Assembly (NCBI GenBank): GCA_951812925.1
Contig: OX638370.1
Coordinates: 46,131,948-46,195,947 of the forward strand
Direction of reading: 5' to 3'
Length of the DNA: 64,000 bases
Source of the DNA: Calliopum simillimum
Lineage: Eukaryota > Arthropoda > Insecta > Diptera > Lauxaniidae
Below the pieces are notes generated by a model. It worked only from the letters and a program-made list of their open reading frames with translations, was not told the DNA's origin and made no database searches. The position numbers and the translations under genes are program-made. Shown in pieces: positions 20,715-32,193 of the stretch. How positions within the stretch are numbered: the stretch's first letter is position 1; every line of letters begins with the position of its first letter.

Positions 20715-22663
20715 TAGGGCTGTGCAATGAGCTGATCGGACCTGTTCGAGTTTTCGCCACACAAAACGAACAAGATCGATCAGCTCAGCTCAACTCAGCT
20801 CAACTCAGTTCGTAATTTCGTGAGTTTTGAGCTGATCGTTTGATCGATCAGCGAATTCGTTGTGACCTGATCGTTTGTTTGTTGAGCTCGTTAGTTATGA
20901 GTTTTCTCGTTTGTTTGGTTACGTTCAGCGTGTTCGATATAAGTTGAATATGATTGCAAGTTGCAATCAGCGTTGCAAAAAATGTGTAAGAATTGGGATA
21001 AGTTTAAGGTTTAATATTATACACGAATATTAAACAAATATTTTGCATAGTTGTTTTTTGTTTGAACTTCGGCTCTTCGCTGTTCACAGCAAAAGCAACT
21101 TTCATTATTGCCACATGTTTTATTTTTTTTTTTTGTAAAATTTCAAAAAAAAAAAAATTAAATTTTAGCCTTTAACCGCTTAGATAAACTTTGAAAAAAT
21201 CCAACATATTTTTTTAGGGTTGCCACCTGTTTCTTTTAATAAAATCAAAATTTTCTATCAATAAATTGCTAAAATCATCATTTTCTCTCTATAAATTGAC
21301 ATCTTGGGTTCAAAAACGACGAAACAAAAATTTAGGGTTGCCATATCAGGGTTGCCAGACGTTTTTTCGGAAAATTGCATTTCATTGTCAACTTTCTTTA
21401 TTGAAAGTTATAGAATCGACCCAAAAACCCATAGTAAATTTTTTGGGGTTGCCACCTGGTTTTTTTAATAAAATCAAAATTTTCTTGGAATAAAGCAAAA
21501 ATCATCATTTGCTCTCTATAAATTGACATCTTGGGTCCAAAAATAACGAAAGAAAAATTTAAGGTTGCCTGACTTTTTTTCGCTAAATTGCATTTGGTTG
21601 TTAACTTTTTATTTTGTTTTGGACCCAAGATGTCAATTTATAGAGAAAACAATCATGATTTTAGCAATTTATTGAAAAAAAATTTTGATTTTATTAAAAA
21701 AACGAGGTGGCAACCCCAAAAAATATTGGCGTTAAGAAATAACGCCCAAGGAAATTAATGTGGGTTTTTTGGGTCGATTCTATATTTTTCAATAAAGAGT
21801 TGGAAAAGAAATGCAATTTTCCAAAAAAACGTCTGGCAACCCTGATATGGCAACCCTGATATGGCAACCCTAAATTTTTGTTTCGTCGTTTTTGAACCCA
21901 AGATGTCAATTTATAGAGAGAAAATGATGATTTTAGCAATTTATTGAAAGAAAATTTTGATGTTATTAGAAAAACCAGGTGGCAGCCCCAAAAAATTTAC
22001 TATGGGTTTTTGAGTCGATTCTATAACTTTCAATAAAGAAAGTTGACAAAGAAATGCAGTTTTCCAAAAAAAGTCTTTCAACCCTGATATGGCAACCCCA
22101 AATTTTTGTTTCGTCGGTTTTGGACCCAAGATGTCTATTTATAGAGGGAAAATGATGATTTTAGCAATTTATTGATACAAAATTTTGATTTTATTACAAA
22201 AAACAGGTGGCAGCCCTAAAAAAATTAACTTTTTCATTCAAAATCATTTGTCAAAACGTCTTAGTTTTATTTTCAATTTTATTAAGTTCACAATTTCAAA
22301 TTAAGAGCAAAAAAACAACTATGCAAAATATTTGTTATTTATTCGTGTATAATATTAAACCTTAAGTATTATTTCTACGCAATTCTTACAACGCTGATTG
22401 CAATCATATACATCGCATAACGAACACGCTGAACGTAACCAAACAAACGAGAAAACTCATAACTTACTAGCTCAACAAACAAACGATCAGCTCACAACGA
22501 ATTCGATGATCGATTAAACGATCAGCTCAAAACTCACGAACTTACGAACTGAGTTGAGCTGAGTTGAGCTGAGCTAAACGAACTCAGTTCGGTACTGAAA
22601 TTGTGTGAAAAGCTCATGAGTTTTGAGTTTGATCGAACTAGTTCGGCTCGTTGCACAGCCCTA
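20715..22663. mobile_element. hAT foldback element with long inverted arms
   Basis: It begins TAGGGCTGTGCAATGAGC, ends with GCTCGTTGCACAGCCCTA, and is flanked by a perfect 8-bp duplication, CTATTTTC (20707-20714, 22664-22671). This is a clear hAT signature. Nearly the whole 1949 bp is palindromic: GAGCTGA/TCAGCTC repeats near the ends, then several inverted and direct units containing GACATCTTGGGTTCAAAAAC and GGGTTGCCACCTG. The open frames inside (such as 21266-21493 and 21694-21939) read the same repeat on opposite strands and are not genes. Confidence 0.9.
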
Positions 22664-22671
22664 CTATTTTC

Positions 22672-22855
22672 CCATTGGGCCCAAGAGGAAAAATTTCTAG
22701 CGCTTCTGATCCAAGCACTTCAGAAGCGCTCGTCCCCATAGAAATTTAGAAGCACTTTCACAATGATATTTATAAGAAAGGCTGCAGCAAGAACAACATG
22801 GGTTCGAACCTAGCCCGGGTGATTTTTTTTTTTTTTTATTAAAATATTTTTTTTT
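22672..22855. repeat. rest of repeat copy 1 with a second B-box-like motif
   Basis: This follows the hAT element. It contains AAGCACTTCAGAAGCGCT hairpin words and CATGGGTTCGAACCTAGCC followed by a T run, a tRNA T-arm-like end. Confidence 0.45.
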
Positions 22856-23320
22856 ATCTTTTATTTCACTTTTTTATTTTCCTTTCTCTTATTTATTTAC
22901 TTTTATTTAATTGGATTGAAACTTATTACACAATGATTTTATGTAAGGTTGTAGGAGCATTCGAATGTCAAATTTTGTTTGGACTACATTTGCTTAATAT
23001 ACAAATTTAATACCCCTTCATTGGAGTAGCGGTCTAAAAATTGGTAAATGTAAGTAAAAATAATCTTTTTCCATCATTCGAACGGTCGTCGATTCAAATC
23101 CTGGTGCGGCCAGTTTTTTTTTTTAATTTTATTGAAAAAACGCTTACCGCAGCATTACAAATAAGCGCTTCAAAAGGCCTTTTGAAGTGAGGCTGCGGTA
23201 AGCTTAAGCGCGCTTACATCCTAGGACATGCAATGTTAAAAAGAAAAAATAGTTCCGCTCCGGAAGCGCTTATTGGTGAAAAAGGTGCACTTCAGAAGAG
23301 TTTTTGAATCACTTCTTTTC
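22856..23320 (+). repeat. tRNA-Leu-like SINE/repeat, copy 2
   Basis: A direct copy of 20265-20706: same TTTATTTCACTTTT start, TAGGAGCATTCGAATGTCA, TAGCGGTCTAAAA, CGATTCAAATCCTGGTGCGG, and the GCTTACCGCAGC hairpin. Differences include a 15-base insertion near 22990. Confidence 0.7.
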
Positions 23321-23393
23321 TCCTTGAGTCGTAAATCGAAAATGTGTAACAAAGTGTTGTCGGAAGCTTACTTTTTGTCAATTTAGAAAAAAA

Positions 23394-24665
23394 TACCGTA
23401 AGCAGGGGTGACTTTGACATCCGGGGGCGACTTAAACCGGCAAGAAAAAAAAGATTAAAATCGTAATATTATCACCCCAAAGACTAGTTATCGATTTGTA
23501 TTGGGTCAATCACTATCCTTGAGATATTGGCTTTTAGCGTCTGTTTTCAATATTTGATTTGAGTGCGAACTTTCGGATATATTGTTGCATTTTCTAAAAG
23601 TTGTCTTATACCGGATTTTTTAACGCTCAGAAAATTACTACTTATTGACTAGAAGGAAAATTGCTGGCGTTAGATGAGTGATATAACTAGAACTATTATC
23701 TGATTTACTTCCCTAATCCATCGATTTTCGCGGATATATTTGCCTCTAAGTATTTTTAATGCATTTTTATATGAGAGTATGTTAGAAAATAATGTCTTTG
23801 GGGTGACTTTGGACCGGTCGAAAGTCACCTTCAAAAAACTTTGTATTGTAAGGCTGGCTTATAAGAAACCCAAGCTCGGGCCAAATTAACGCCCAAAACA
23901 CCAGGTATGGTGAACTTTAGTGAATATAAAGTCTAGTCTTTTGCTAAAGTGAAATTATATTTTCCTTTTTATCTTCGTAAAACAATTGGCTGCCCAGAAA
24001 GGATATGTGCTATTATTTATTTAGCGAAATTTTGCAAAAAATTAAGCCACCGAAGCCCTTTAACAAATGAGGCATTTTTAAAGTTACCTACTAAGAATTT
24101 CTTTCGGTTTTTAAATTTTTTCAATCAAGTATTTTTTGTTTTCTAATTTTCAATCGATTTTAAGCTTGTTTTTGTGGATTTTTTAAGTTCTGCTTAACTT
24201 TTAATATTAGTATTGTTATTTGATGTAACTTATGTACCAATAAGTAAAGCACATTAAAGACTAAAACCGCATTTATCAAAAATTTTAGTCCTTGAAAACA
24301 TCCCATTGCCTAGGCCGATTGCCTATATAAATATGCCAAAATGTAAAGTGAACTCAAGTTTCCAAAACCTGATACCCTGATTTTGGATCGTTAAAGGTAT
24401 AGCAGGTAAAATCAATGAATGAAATTTTTCGGTTAAAGTCGCCCCACCCTTGAGGTGACTTTAACCCACTAACAAAAATACATTATTTTAAAATATTTGT
24501 AATTACTTCGTATAAACTATACCTATTACATGACATTAAAGCTGAAACCCCCACAAAAAATTAAGAGTAATAAAACCATTAATTTTATTAAAATTGTAGA
24601 AATTATAGGCTCCTAAACTTGGAAATTCTGTTTTTTTTGTATCAAAGTCACCCCTGCTTACGGTA
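23394..24665. mobile_element. pogo-like element B (internally deleted sibling of A)
   Basis: The ends are TACCGTAAGCAGGGGTGACT and its complement, with TA at each edge. It is about 1.27 kb and aligns to both flanks of element A. It lacks the 14160-15050 region that holds the transposase remains, so it is non-autonomous. It is uninterrupted and serves as a template for reading the insertions in A. Confidence 0.85.
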
Positions 24666-25698
24666 TATTTCTTTTTGGGAAGTTTACAATTTACATAGAT
24701 TACCATTTTATCAATATTAAACAATTTTGTTTAAATAATGCACTTTAAATATGAAATTTCATTACATATCTGCTAACTACTGAAGCATATAAGAAAATAT
24801 CTCTCTTATATGCGTGTTACTGATATAAGAAAATAATATTCTTATATCCATTTACAGTTTATAAGAAAACACGGACATAAGAAAGAAATTTTGTACATTT
24901 TTAGATTCGTCATCTACTGTGAAAAATTGTATAGTTGACCAATTTGTTTTAGAGAGTTTATTATATAAAAGCAGTGTTGCCAAAAACAAATTGTCAAAAT
25001 CCTTAAAAATCTAAAAAAAATCCTCAATTTTTAACGAAATTCCTCAAATTTCGTTATTCAGCGTTGTATCGACGATTTATTGACTAAAAAAGCCTCCTGG
25101 CCTCAGTTTCCTTGGAAGCTTTAAGATCTTATTTTTGTTTTTTGCAGTAAAAATTATTGACCCGTAGTTAAAGACAAATTAAAACCAGGTTTTAAGAACT
25201 TAAAGCATGTAAAAACGCACTCTAAGTTCTTAAAACTTTAAAACCATGTAAAAAGCACTCTTAGTTCACAAAACCTGTTTTTAATTTGTCTATAGCTACT
25301 GGCCATTGTGTTTTAACAAACAGCGCTTTATAAGATATAGTAGTTTGCCTAGGTACTCAGCCTCCTATGCTCATTTTTTCTTTTAAATAGCCAAAAATTC
25401 GTGCATCTCATTTTTTGACCGGACCGTTTTTAAAAAGTACAAAAAAGACCCAAGCTATACCCACTTGTCTGAACTCAAATAAAAAAAAAATTTTGCCGAA
25501 AATAATGCATTTTCCTTCCTTCGTGAGTAGAATCATCCATATTTAAAATAGATAAACTTTTTTGTAATTGTTTAGTGCGAAGTTTTAAAACTTAAAAGTA
25601 TATATAAATCTCATAAATATTATGAGCCGTGAGCATATTAGGTACATTTCATATTATTATAATACAATTAATAAATAAAATTCAGCTGAATAACTTTA

Positions 25699-27117
25699 TA
25701 CCCTATTCTCACTTGCCTGGTTAACCAGATGAATGCTGATTAAGCACTAACCAGGTTAGTTTTCCATATAAAAGCTTTTCGATTTGTATGGAAAAGATTA
25801 GCTAGTTTTTAAATAATTAGATCATTTATCCCAAAAAATCGGCAGGTGGCATCTCCTAATTCAAAAAATCCCAGGGAAATTAGGAAATTTCCTTTTCTTT
25901 TGACAAATCCAAAATGTAAACAAATAAAACATTTTTAAAGTAAAGCTATAATCAAAAATGTGTTCGTCTCAATTTTTTTAAAAAAAATTTAAATACCCAA
26001 ATATATAAAATATATTTGAAAAAAGTGTCTTGATTTGGTAAACGCCAAAAAAGTGTCATTGAAATGATAGATGACTCGTCCAGGTAAAAGGTGTGAATGT
26101 GGTTCTGTGATTATCAACCCAGCAAATTCTACGTAACCATATTGAATTATGGACTGACTCATTTAACACATACTACGATACATTTTTCAAAATTTACTAC
26201 CACAAAGAAATTTAAAAAGGGAAAGATATAAAGATAAGATGCCTTGCTTCCTTACTCAAAAAATATCAAGTTGACAGAGAACAAAATTGAATTGTTATTT
26301 ATTGTCAATCGAAGCACATTAACAAACAATGACTCTGAAATTATTGTTGTTAATCGGAAAAACACGTAAGTTCCATTTGTATTGTTACTTTGTATAATTA
26401 AACTCATTTTTGTAAAATTTGAAGGAAATATGCTGAATCAATTGTGGATCGTCTGAAGCTACGTGTTGATGTTCTTTTTCCCAACGAAGATGTTCCTGGT
26501 CAACCTGCAGAACATCGCAACATGCCCGTAGAAGACGCCATTCAATTAATAGCTGAAGACTTTTGTGCAAAAGTGGCGCTTGATCGCAGTAATGCACCAC
26601 GCATGTTGCCGAAATCTGCCGATAATACCAGCACGGGGCAGTGCGCCGGTTGCACCCGATCGCCATCCTGATACGATACAAATGTAACTAAATTTGTTGG
26701 CAAACAGCTTAAAATTATGACGAAGCCTCATAAACTAAACCCATCATCCATTTAAAAAATTGTTACTCATTCAAAACTCATTCATGACATTAAAATAATT
26801 TTTTTAAAATTTCAATTTGATTTTTATTTGTTTACATAAATCGAAAGAATGTCTACAAAAGGAATTGGAAAAAATGAAAAAAATAGCTTTAGTTTTCTAT
26901 TATTTTTATTGATGAGATAGTCGTATTGATAAGACAAGGATGCACGATCACACTGATAGGGAAAAGGTGGTTATTTTTTTCCCGATGCTAGAAGAAATGT
27001 AACTGGTATAATACGAGATTTGTAACTTTTATATAATAAGGTTGGTAACGGTTACAGGATTTGCTGGGAAGATTTTCTGATTTTAGGCTGGTTAACCAGG
27101 CAAGTGAGAATAGGGTA
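25699..27117. mobile_element. TIR element carrying a captured host-gene fragment
   Basis: The ends match over 30 bp (TACCCTATTCTCACTTGCCT, then GGTTAACCAG, inverted at the right) and are flanked by TTA (25696-25698, 27118-27120), as in PIF/Harbinger insertions. The 1419-bp element contains no transposase. It holds an intron-bearing fragment of an NCOA5-like gene at 26300-26671, making it a Pack-type, gene-capturing element. Confidence 0.8.
26300..26671 (+). pseudogene. captured fragment of an NCOA5-like gene, intron retained
   Basis: An exon-like piece ends NNDSEIIVVNRKNT at donor GTAAGT (26366). After an AG at 26424 the frame continues KYAESIVDRLKLRVDVLFPN, then EDVPGQPAEHRNMPVEDAIQ, then LIAEDF, with a stop at 26671. 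These blocks follow the order in nuclear receptor coactivator 5 proteins (a CEVIVVN..YAES..LGMxVDLIF block and a later EHRNMP.xDA block). The stretch that normally separates them is missing, so the copy has an internal deletion. After LIAEDF the frame degrades. It is unlikely to give the parent protein's function. Confidence 0.65.
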
Positions 27118-27497
27118 TTAGAATACAAAGTGTTCTTTAAATTTTAAAAATAATTCAGAGTGCAGTTCTTAGAAAAAATTGTCTCAATAAGTTTCAAAGG
27201 TGTTTTTGAAATATATAAATTCAGTTACTCCAATTTATTTGGTACATCTTTTCTCCTGTCGAGCAAACCAACGTTACCAGTGTGTTAAGTTTAAGCAATT
27301 GCAAAGTGTGAACATCTCGCCAGTTTGACCCTTATTTATGATAGTAAAAACAAAAGCCAATTCAATGGGTAAAGTAGAAATAATGCGTTAGTAAAAAAAA
27401 ATTCCTCAAATAAAAATTACTCAAAAATTCCTCAAGAAGGTCATGAATTCCTCACGTTTTGAGGAATTCCCCACATTTTGGCAACACTGTATAAAAG

Positions 27498-29190
27498 CTT
27501 CATAGTTTTTTAAGAGAAACTCTTTGTTATCCATAAAGCTCTCAATAATACTTGAATAGTAGGTACAATTTTTATATAGTGCATGCAAACAATCCACGTA
27601 AAGTAAGAAATTGCGAATTCATTGCTTCAATTAATTCACAGGTAAAAATCAAAAAATTATGCCAATGGTTTAAACTTTTATGATGTAATTGTAAATACAG
27701 TGATGACTTCTTACTGTTTTATACTTTCATTTGAATTTATAAGACTTTTCTCTTAAATGAATAACTGAGAGTTGATGTTTTGCTTTTGAGCTTTTAAAAA
27801 TATTGGGAACACTTCATGAAAGAAAGTCTCTCATTTGTCTCTTTTCATACTGGTGCCTCAAACAGCAAAGACTTGCAAATAATACTTAATAAAACATGCC
27901 ACATAAATAAAATGCGTAAGATTTTTTCCAATAATCTTAATCCAAGATTAATATCTAACAACTGAGGCTGTTGCCACCCAACCATAAAAAGGCATTAAAA
28001 TGAGTCAACCGTTATTCCTATTGACTGAGTTTTATTAGATGTTGGTGCTGACTGAACTGACGATGAGACCCGTAGAAAAGTTAAAGTGCACACATGTACA
28101 TACATACATGCACACATACGAAACATTTTATTTAACTGCCCTTTGTGTCACTTTTTTCGAAAGTTGTAAACAAAAACTTTGATCGTTTAAAAATTAATTA
28201 AAATGAACAAGCGATAAAAACCTGTTCGTTGCTTTGAGACGTTATTTTTTATGACCTTTGGTTAAACTTTTTTTGTGGACAATGGGAAAATGTGCCAAAT
28301 TTTCTGCAACTACAATAACATGCATATCAAACTGACTATTTTTCATTTTCATAATTCTGTAGTGCAAGCGTTATGTGAACAAATGCACTCAAATTTCTCA
28401 CAGATACTTTGAATAGTTAGAGCAGTATTTGAGCAATAACAAAGTAAATTCGGACAAGAGGGCGTGGCACCGCCCGTATAATCAAAATTTTCAAAATGGA
28501 GCTGTGTACGATACATAATTTTTGGCCAGGCCAAAGGTAACACCCTTTCTAGTATCTTTCTCAAAAAGAAATATAGTAAATTTTCTGTTAATGGAACAAA
28601 ATATAGAGAAAGATAATGTATCTAGTACGTAGATAGGGCCAAAGTGAAGATCCATCCCGACCTTTGGCACTTACTATCTTTCCAGTATTTTGAGTGTTTT
28701 GTTATAGACCGTGGCATCCTTTCAATAGGCTTTATTTTAAAGAAACGTTGATCTATTATTTCACGATGATCATTAAACGATCATGGTCGATATCTGAATT
28801 CGCTTTCGATCCATAACTTGGCTAAAAGTGGTATAACTACCATGTACACGCAATACATAACTTCAATCGCAGTATCATATCTGACATGATATCAGCCAAA
28901 AGGCAACGACTTTTTATTCCATACTGTGGTTGTTTTCTTTCGTAAGCTAATAAATCAAGTTCATTTTATAGTAATTTTGAGTTTTTAATTCATTTGATGA
29001 TATGTGGGAGTCAAATGCGTGGTCACCATAGTCTCTGAAGGGCCAAACCAAAGTCCAGCCACACTTATACATACACGTATTTCTTCATTGTTTGTTTTTC
29101 ATACGCGCTGTTCATTAATTACCAAATAAAACGGCCAATCCCTATGGAACTTACCGAAAAAAAATATTTTCGCAAATTTATTAATATTCC
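27498..29190. other. spacer without a recognised gene
   Basis: The sequence is AT-rich. 28100-28120 holds CATACATACATG-type microsatellite. 28455-28475 carries GGGCGTGGCACCGCCCG, the same GC-rich palindromic word as at 3290. 28505-28690 has weakly inverted AAAGGTAACACC / GACCTTTGGCAC pieces. The reading frame at 28349-28564 is not gene-like. Confidence 0.45.
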
Positions 29191-29194
29191 CTGG

Positions 29195-30745
29195 TTTGCA
29201 AAAAAAAAAAAAGAATGTTTAACGACCTCGCGAGCGAAGCCAGAAGCGCTGCTAATGCTCAAAATCTCAGACAGCTTTACGATATCACCCGTAGATTATC
29301 TGGTAGAAAACACCAACAGAATCGCCCTATCAAAGACAAAAACAGAAATCTCTTAACATCCCCGGACGACCAACTAAGGAGATGGAAAGAGTATTTTTGA
29401 GACACACTGAATCCCACATTCCAGAAACCAGAACCACCAACTACAGCTGTCGCAGTGACTCGCAGTAGTAGTCGAAAACAAACACAACCGCCTACAATCG
29501 ATGAAATAGTGAAAACTATCCAAAGCATGAAAAACAACAAGGCCGCTGGTATAGATCAAATAACAGCTGAACTGCTAAAAGCATGCCCCATTACATCAGC
29601 TAAGATTCTTCATCCTCTGATTTCTAGAATCTGGAGCGAAGAGCGTTTGCCAGAAGATTGGCTACATGGCATGCTAGTCAAACTGCCGAAAAAAGGTTAC
29701 CTAAGCGGTTGCCGAAATTATAGAGGAATAACTTTGCTCTCAGTACCATCAAAAGTACTGACAAAAGTGCTTGATTCGGCCATCCGAAGGCAACAAGCAG
29801 GATTCCGGCCAAACCGATCATGCGTGGATCAAATCAACACCCTTAGAATAATTGTCGAACAATCATGTGAGTGGCGTGCTGCGCTTCAACTTGTCTTCGT
29901 AGACTATAGCAGTGCCTTCGACAGTGTCTCCCGAGAAAACATCTAGATTTCACTGCAGCGAAGAGGTATTGCCGCAAAGCCCATAAACTTAGTACGTGCA
30001 CAAAATGAAGGCTTTAAATGCAGAGTGTGACACAACGTGTTGTTGTCACCGACATTCACCACTAATTCAGGCGTACGGCAGGGGTGTTTACTATGGGTAT
30101 CCAATGGAACTTTACCGATCATCTAGAAGATCTCAACTACGCTGACGAAATTTGCCTCTTATCGTCCAAACACTCAGATATGCAAAGCAAAATTAAAGAC
30201 CTTGTCTTGGGATCACAAAAGACCGGCCTAAAAATCAACGTATCCAAGACTAAAAGCATGAAGCTAAACGCAAACAGAAATGACATCACGTTTAGATCTG
30301 GCAGTGATGTCATCGAAAACGTCGATAGCTTCACGTATTTAGACAGCATTATCTCCATGGATGGTGGAACAAAAGAGGATATCAACTCAAGAATAGCAAA
30401 AGCAAAAGGCGCATCTGCTCAACTGAACAAAATATGGTCTTCTTCTGTTATATCCACCAAAACGAGAGTGCGCATTTTTGATTCGAATGTGAAATCGGTT
30501 TTGTTGTATGGGTGCGAAACATGGCTTGTTACTGAACAACTAATGAACAAGCTGCAAGTATTCGTCAACAAATGTTTAAGGCGTTTACTAACGGTTTGGT
30601 GGCCTCGCACTATATCAAATGCCGAGCTACATCAAAAATGCAATCAGAGGGCTATAGCAAACGAGGTCAAGCTGCGCAAATGGGGACGGATTGGAAACCA
30701 CACAGTGCTCCTCCTGGGAGTTAAAGGAGAATACATACATATAGA
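29195..30745 (+). mobile_element. RTE-like non-LTR retrotransposon, truncated and internally deleted
   Basis: The 5' part reads DIT.RLSGRK.., LLTSPDDQLRRWKEYF, then a stop. A long frame (29455-29946) follows with KAAGIDQITAELLKACP, NYRGITLLSVPSKVLTKV, QAGFRPNRSCVDQINTLRII and VDYSSAFDSVSRENI, which are reverse transcriptase motifs 1-3. VRQGCLL near 30070 is followed by a deletion. The frame resumes at 30084-30740 with LNYADEICLLSS, the catalytic YADD box changed to YADE, then DGGTKEDINSRIAKAKGA and the C-terminal region. A second deletion joins to the 3' tail GTTAAAGGAGAATACATACA. The endonuclease is missing. The copy is dead. Confidence 0.85.
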
Positions 30746-30807
30746 TAATACTTGGTTCCAAAAATTGATTTTTCTCGCAGTAGCAAAAAGGCTTGTTACT
30801 GATAGTG

Positions 30808-31107
30808 ACTGCCATACCTAAATTGGAGCGTCAGGCGTTATTTAACGTTACACAAATGCGTCACGCGCTATGCTAAAATAAAGAGCGTTGTGTTGAAGTC
30901 ATTTGTTTGTCAAAATCATATTGATGTTTCTATTTTTACTTTTCTGCAGCTAACTTCACTCCATAACGCTTTGTCAAAATTGGAAAATCGAATAGCTCAG
31001 CGTTAGGCGTTGGCAATTTCGGTATACGCCATACAAATTGTATGTATTGTACATGAGCAATTTTTGACAGTAAAATAACGCTGATGCTCCAATTTATGTA
31101 TGGCAGT
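30808..31107. mobile_element. 300-bp MITE
   Basis: ACTGCCATACCTAAATTGGA at the left is inverted at the right as TCCAATTTATGTATGGCAGT, extending into GCGTTATTT/AAATAACGC (about 36 bp in all). AAGGCTT.TTAC occurs just outside both ends. The interior is repetitive in CGTTA/GCGT words. Confidence 0.7.
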
Positions 31108-32191
31108 AAGGCTTCTTACGAAAAATGTGTATAAGTCCAAAGTAAATTATTTCAGAATTTTTTTGAGACATTTTATTATTCTTTAAATATTGGTCAATAT
31201 GTACAAAAAAAAATTTCCAAAAACCCTGAAAAAATTCACTCTCATTCTTTGGACGATTCTAAGCATTTTTTGCCGCATTAACTTTTTTTCGCCAGGTGTT
31301 TTCCTTTTGTGTAAAAAATCGATTTTTCGAACGTAGTTTTCTAATGAAAAAAGTTATGAGCAATAAAGTAACGCAGATATCGGTTTTAAGAGTCCTTTGA
31401 GTCGGTTTTGGGATAAATCTAAATTTTCACCCTATCTAAGGTCCATGTATGTACATTACTTGATTCCCTAAAAGAACTACAAAAAAAGAATGGGCACATT
31501 CCGCTAGATATAACCAAATAGGCTTAATTTTAAAGTAATATTCAAATCTTGAAAAAAATTAGAAAAACGCCTTGCTACTCATATTACTATTCACTCTTGT
31601 TTGCAGCACATATTTATAATTAGGATATATAACAAACTATGTCATTCTACAAAATTGTGGACAATAATTTTTCTGCAAAAGTAACCGCTAGCGAGATATT
31701 TCCAAAAAACTGATTCGTGACTTTTGATCCTGATTAAGTTTTTATGCGCCATTAATCCCAATTTTTCACATTTCTTTATTATTAATGTATTTTACGATAG
31801 AAAATTTCTTGGATAAAATGGTAAAATAACAGATGAACTTGCGTACACTTTTTCTTAATAAATGTTTATTATTGTAACTGTGTTGCAATTACCTTGCAAA
31901 AAGACGTGTGAGTAACATTTGTTTTGTGATTTTTATATGTGCATTGAAAGTTATTCAAGGTCAAAGATTGCGAAAATCAGTGTTTGGCAAATATCTCGCT
32001 AACGGTTTCTTCTGAAAAAAATGTTGAGCCACATTTTCGTAAATAAGAAAATTATATGTCAAAAAATGTGAGATGTGTTTTCGTACTACTTATAGTTTAG
32101 GAGATATCCTAACTAAAGATATTTAGTTATTTATTTATTTAAGTTTCATTTATTGAGCTGAATGCCCTTATAAATTACAATAATGATTTTT
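31108..32191. repeat. diverged foldback sequence of the ATATCTCGCTAACGG family
   Basis: AACCGCTAGCGAGATATTT (31688) and AAATATCTCGCTAACGGTTT (31985) face each other, with further inverted words around them (CTACAAAATTGTGGA; TTTAGGAGATATCC). The same vocabulary builds the large palindrome at 46304-50934. No gene is seen. Confidence 0.5.
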
Positions 32192-32193
32192 TA

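Larger units (their letters stand above)
24972..27489. mobile_element. hAT-type element with a nested TIR element
   Basis: The ends are CAGTGTTGCCAAAA and TTTTGGCAACACTG, flanked by a perfect 8-bp duplication, TATAAAAG (24964-24971, 27490-27497). Subterminal TTCCTCAAA-type words occur near both ends. No transposase frame is recognised. 25150-25300 contains a small imperfect inverted repeat (GACAAATTAAAACCAGGTTT). Most of the middle is the inserted element at 25699-27117. Confidence 0.88.

Noticed and set aside
21266..22129. Pairs of similar frames (MLKSSFSLYKLTSWVQKRRN-like) on both strands
   Set aside because: They are the same inverted repeat unit of the hAT foldback read from either strand.
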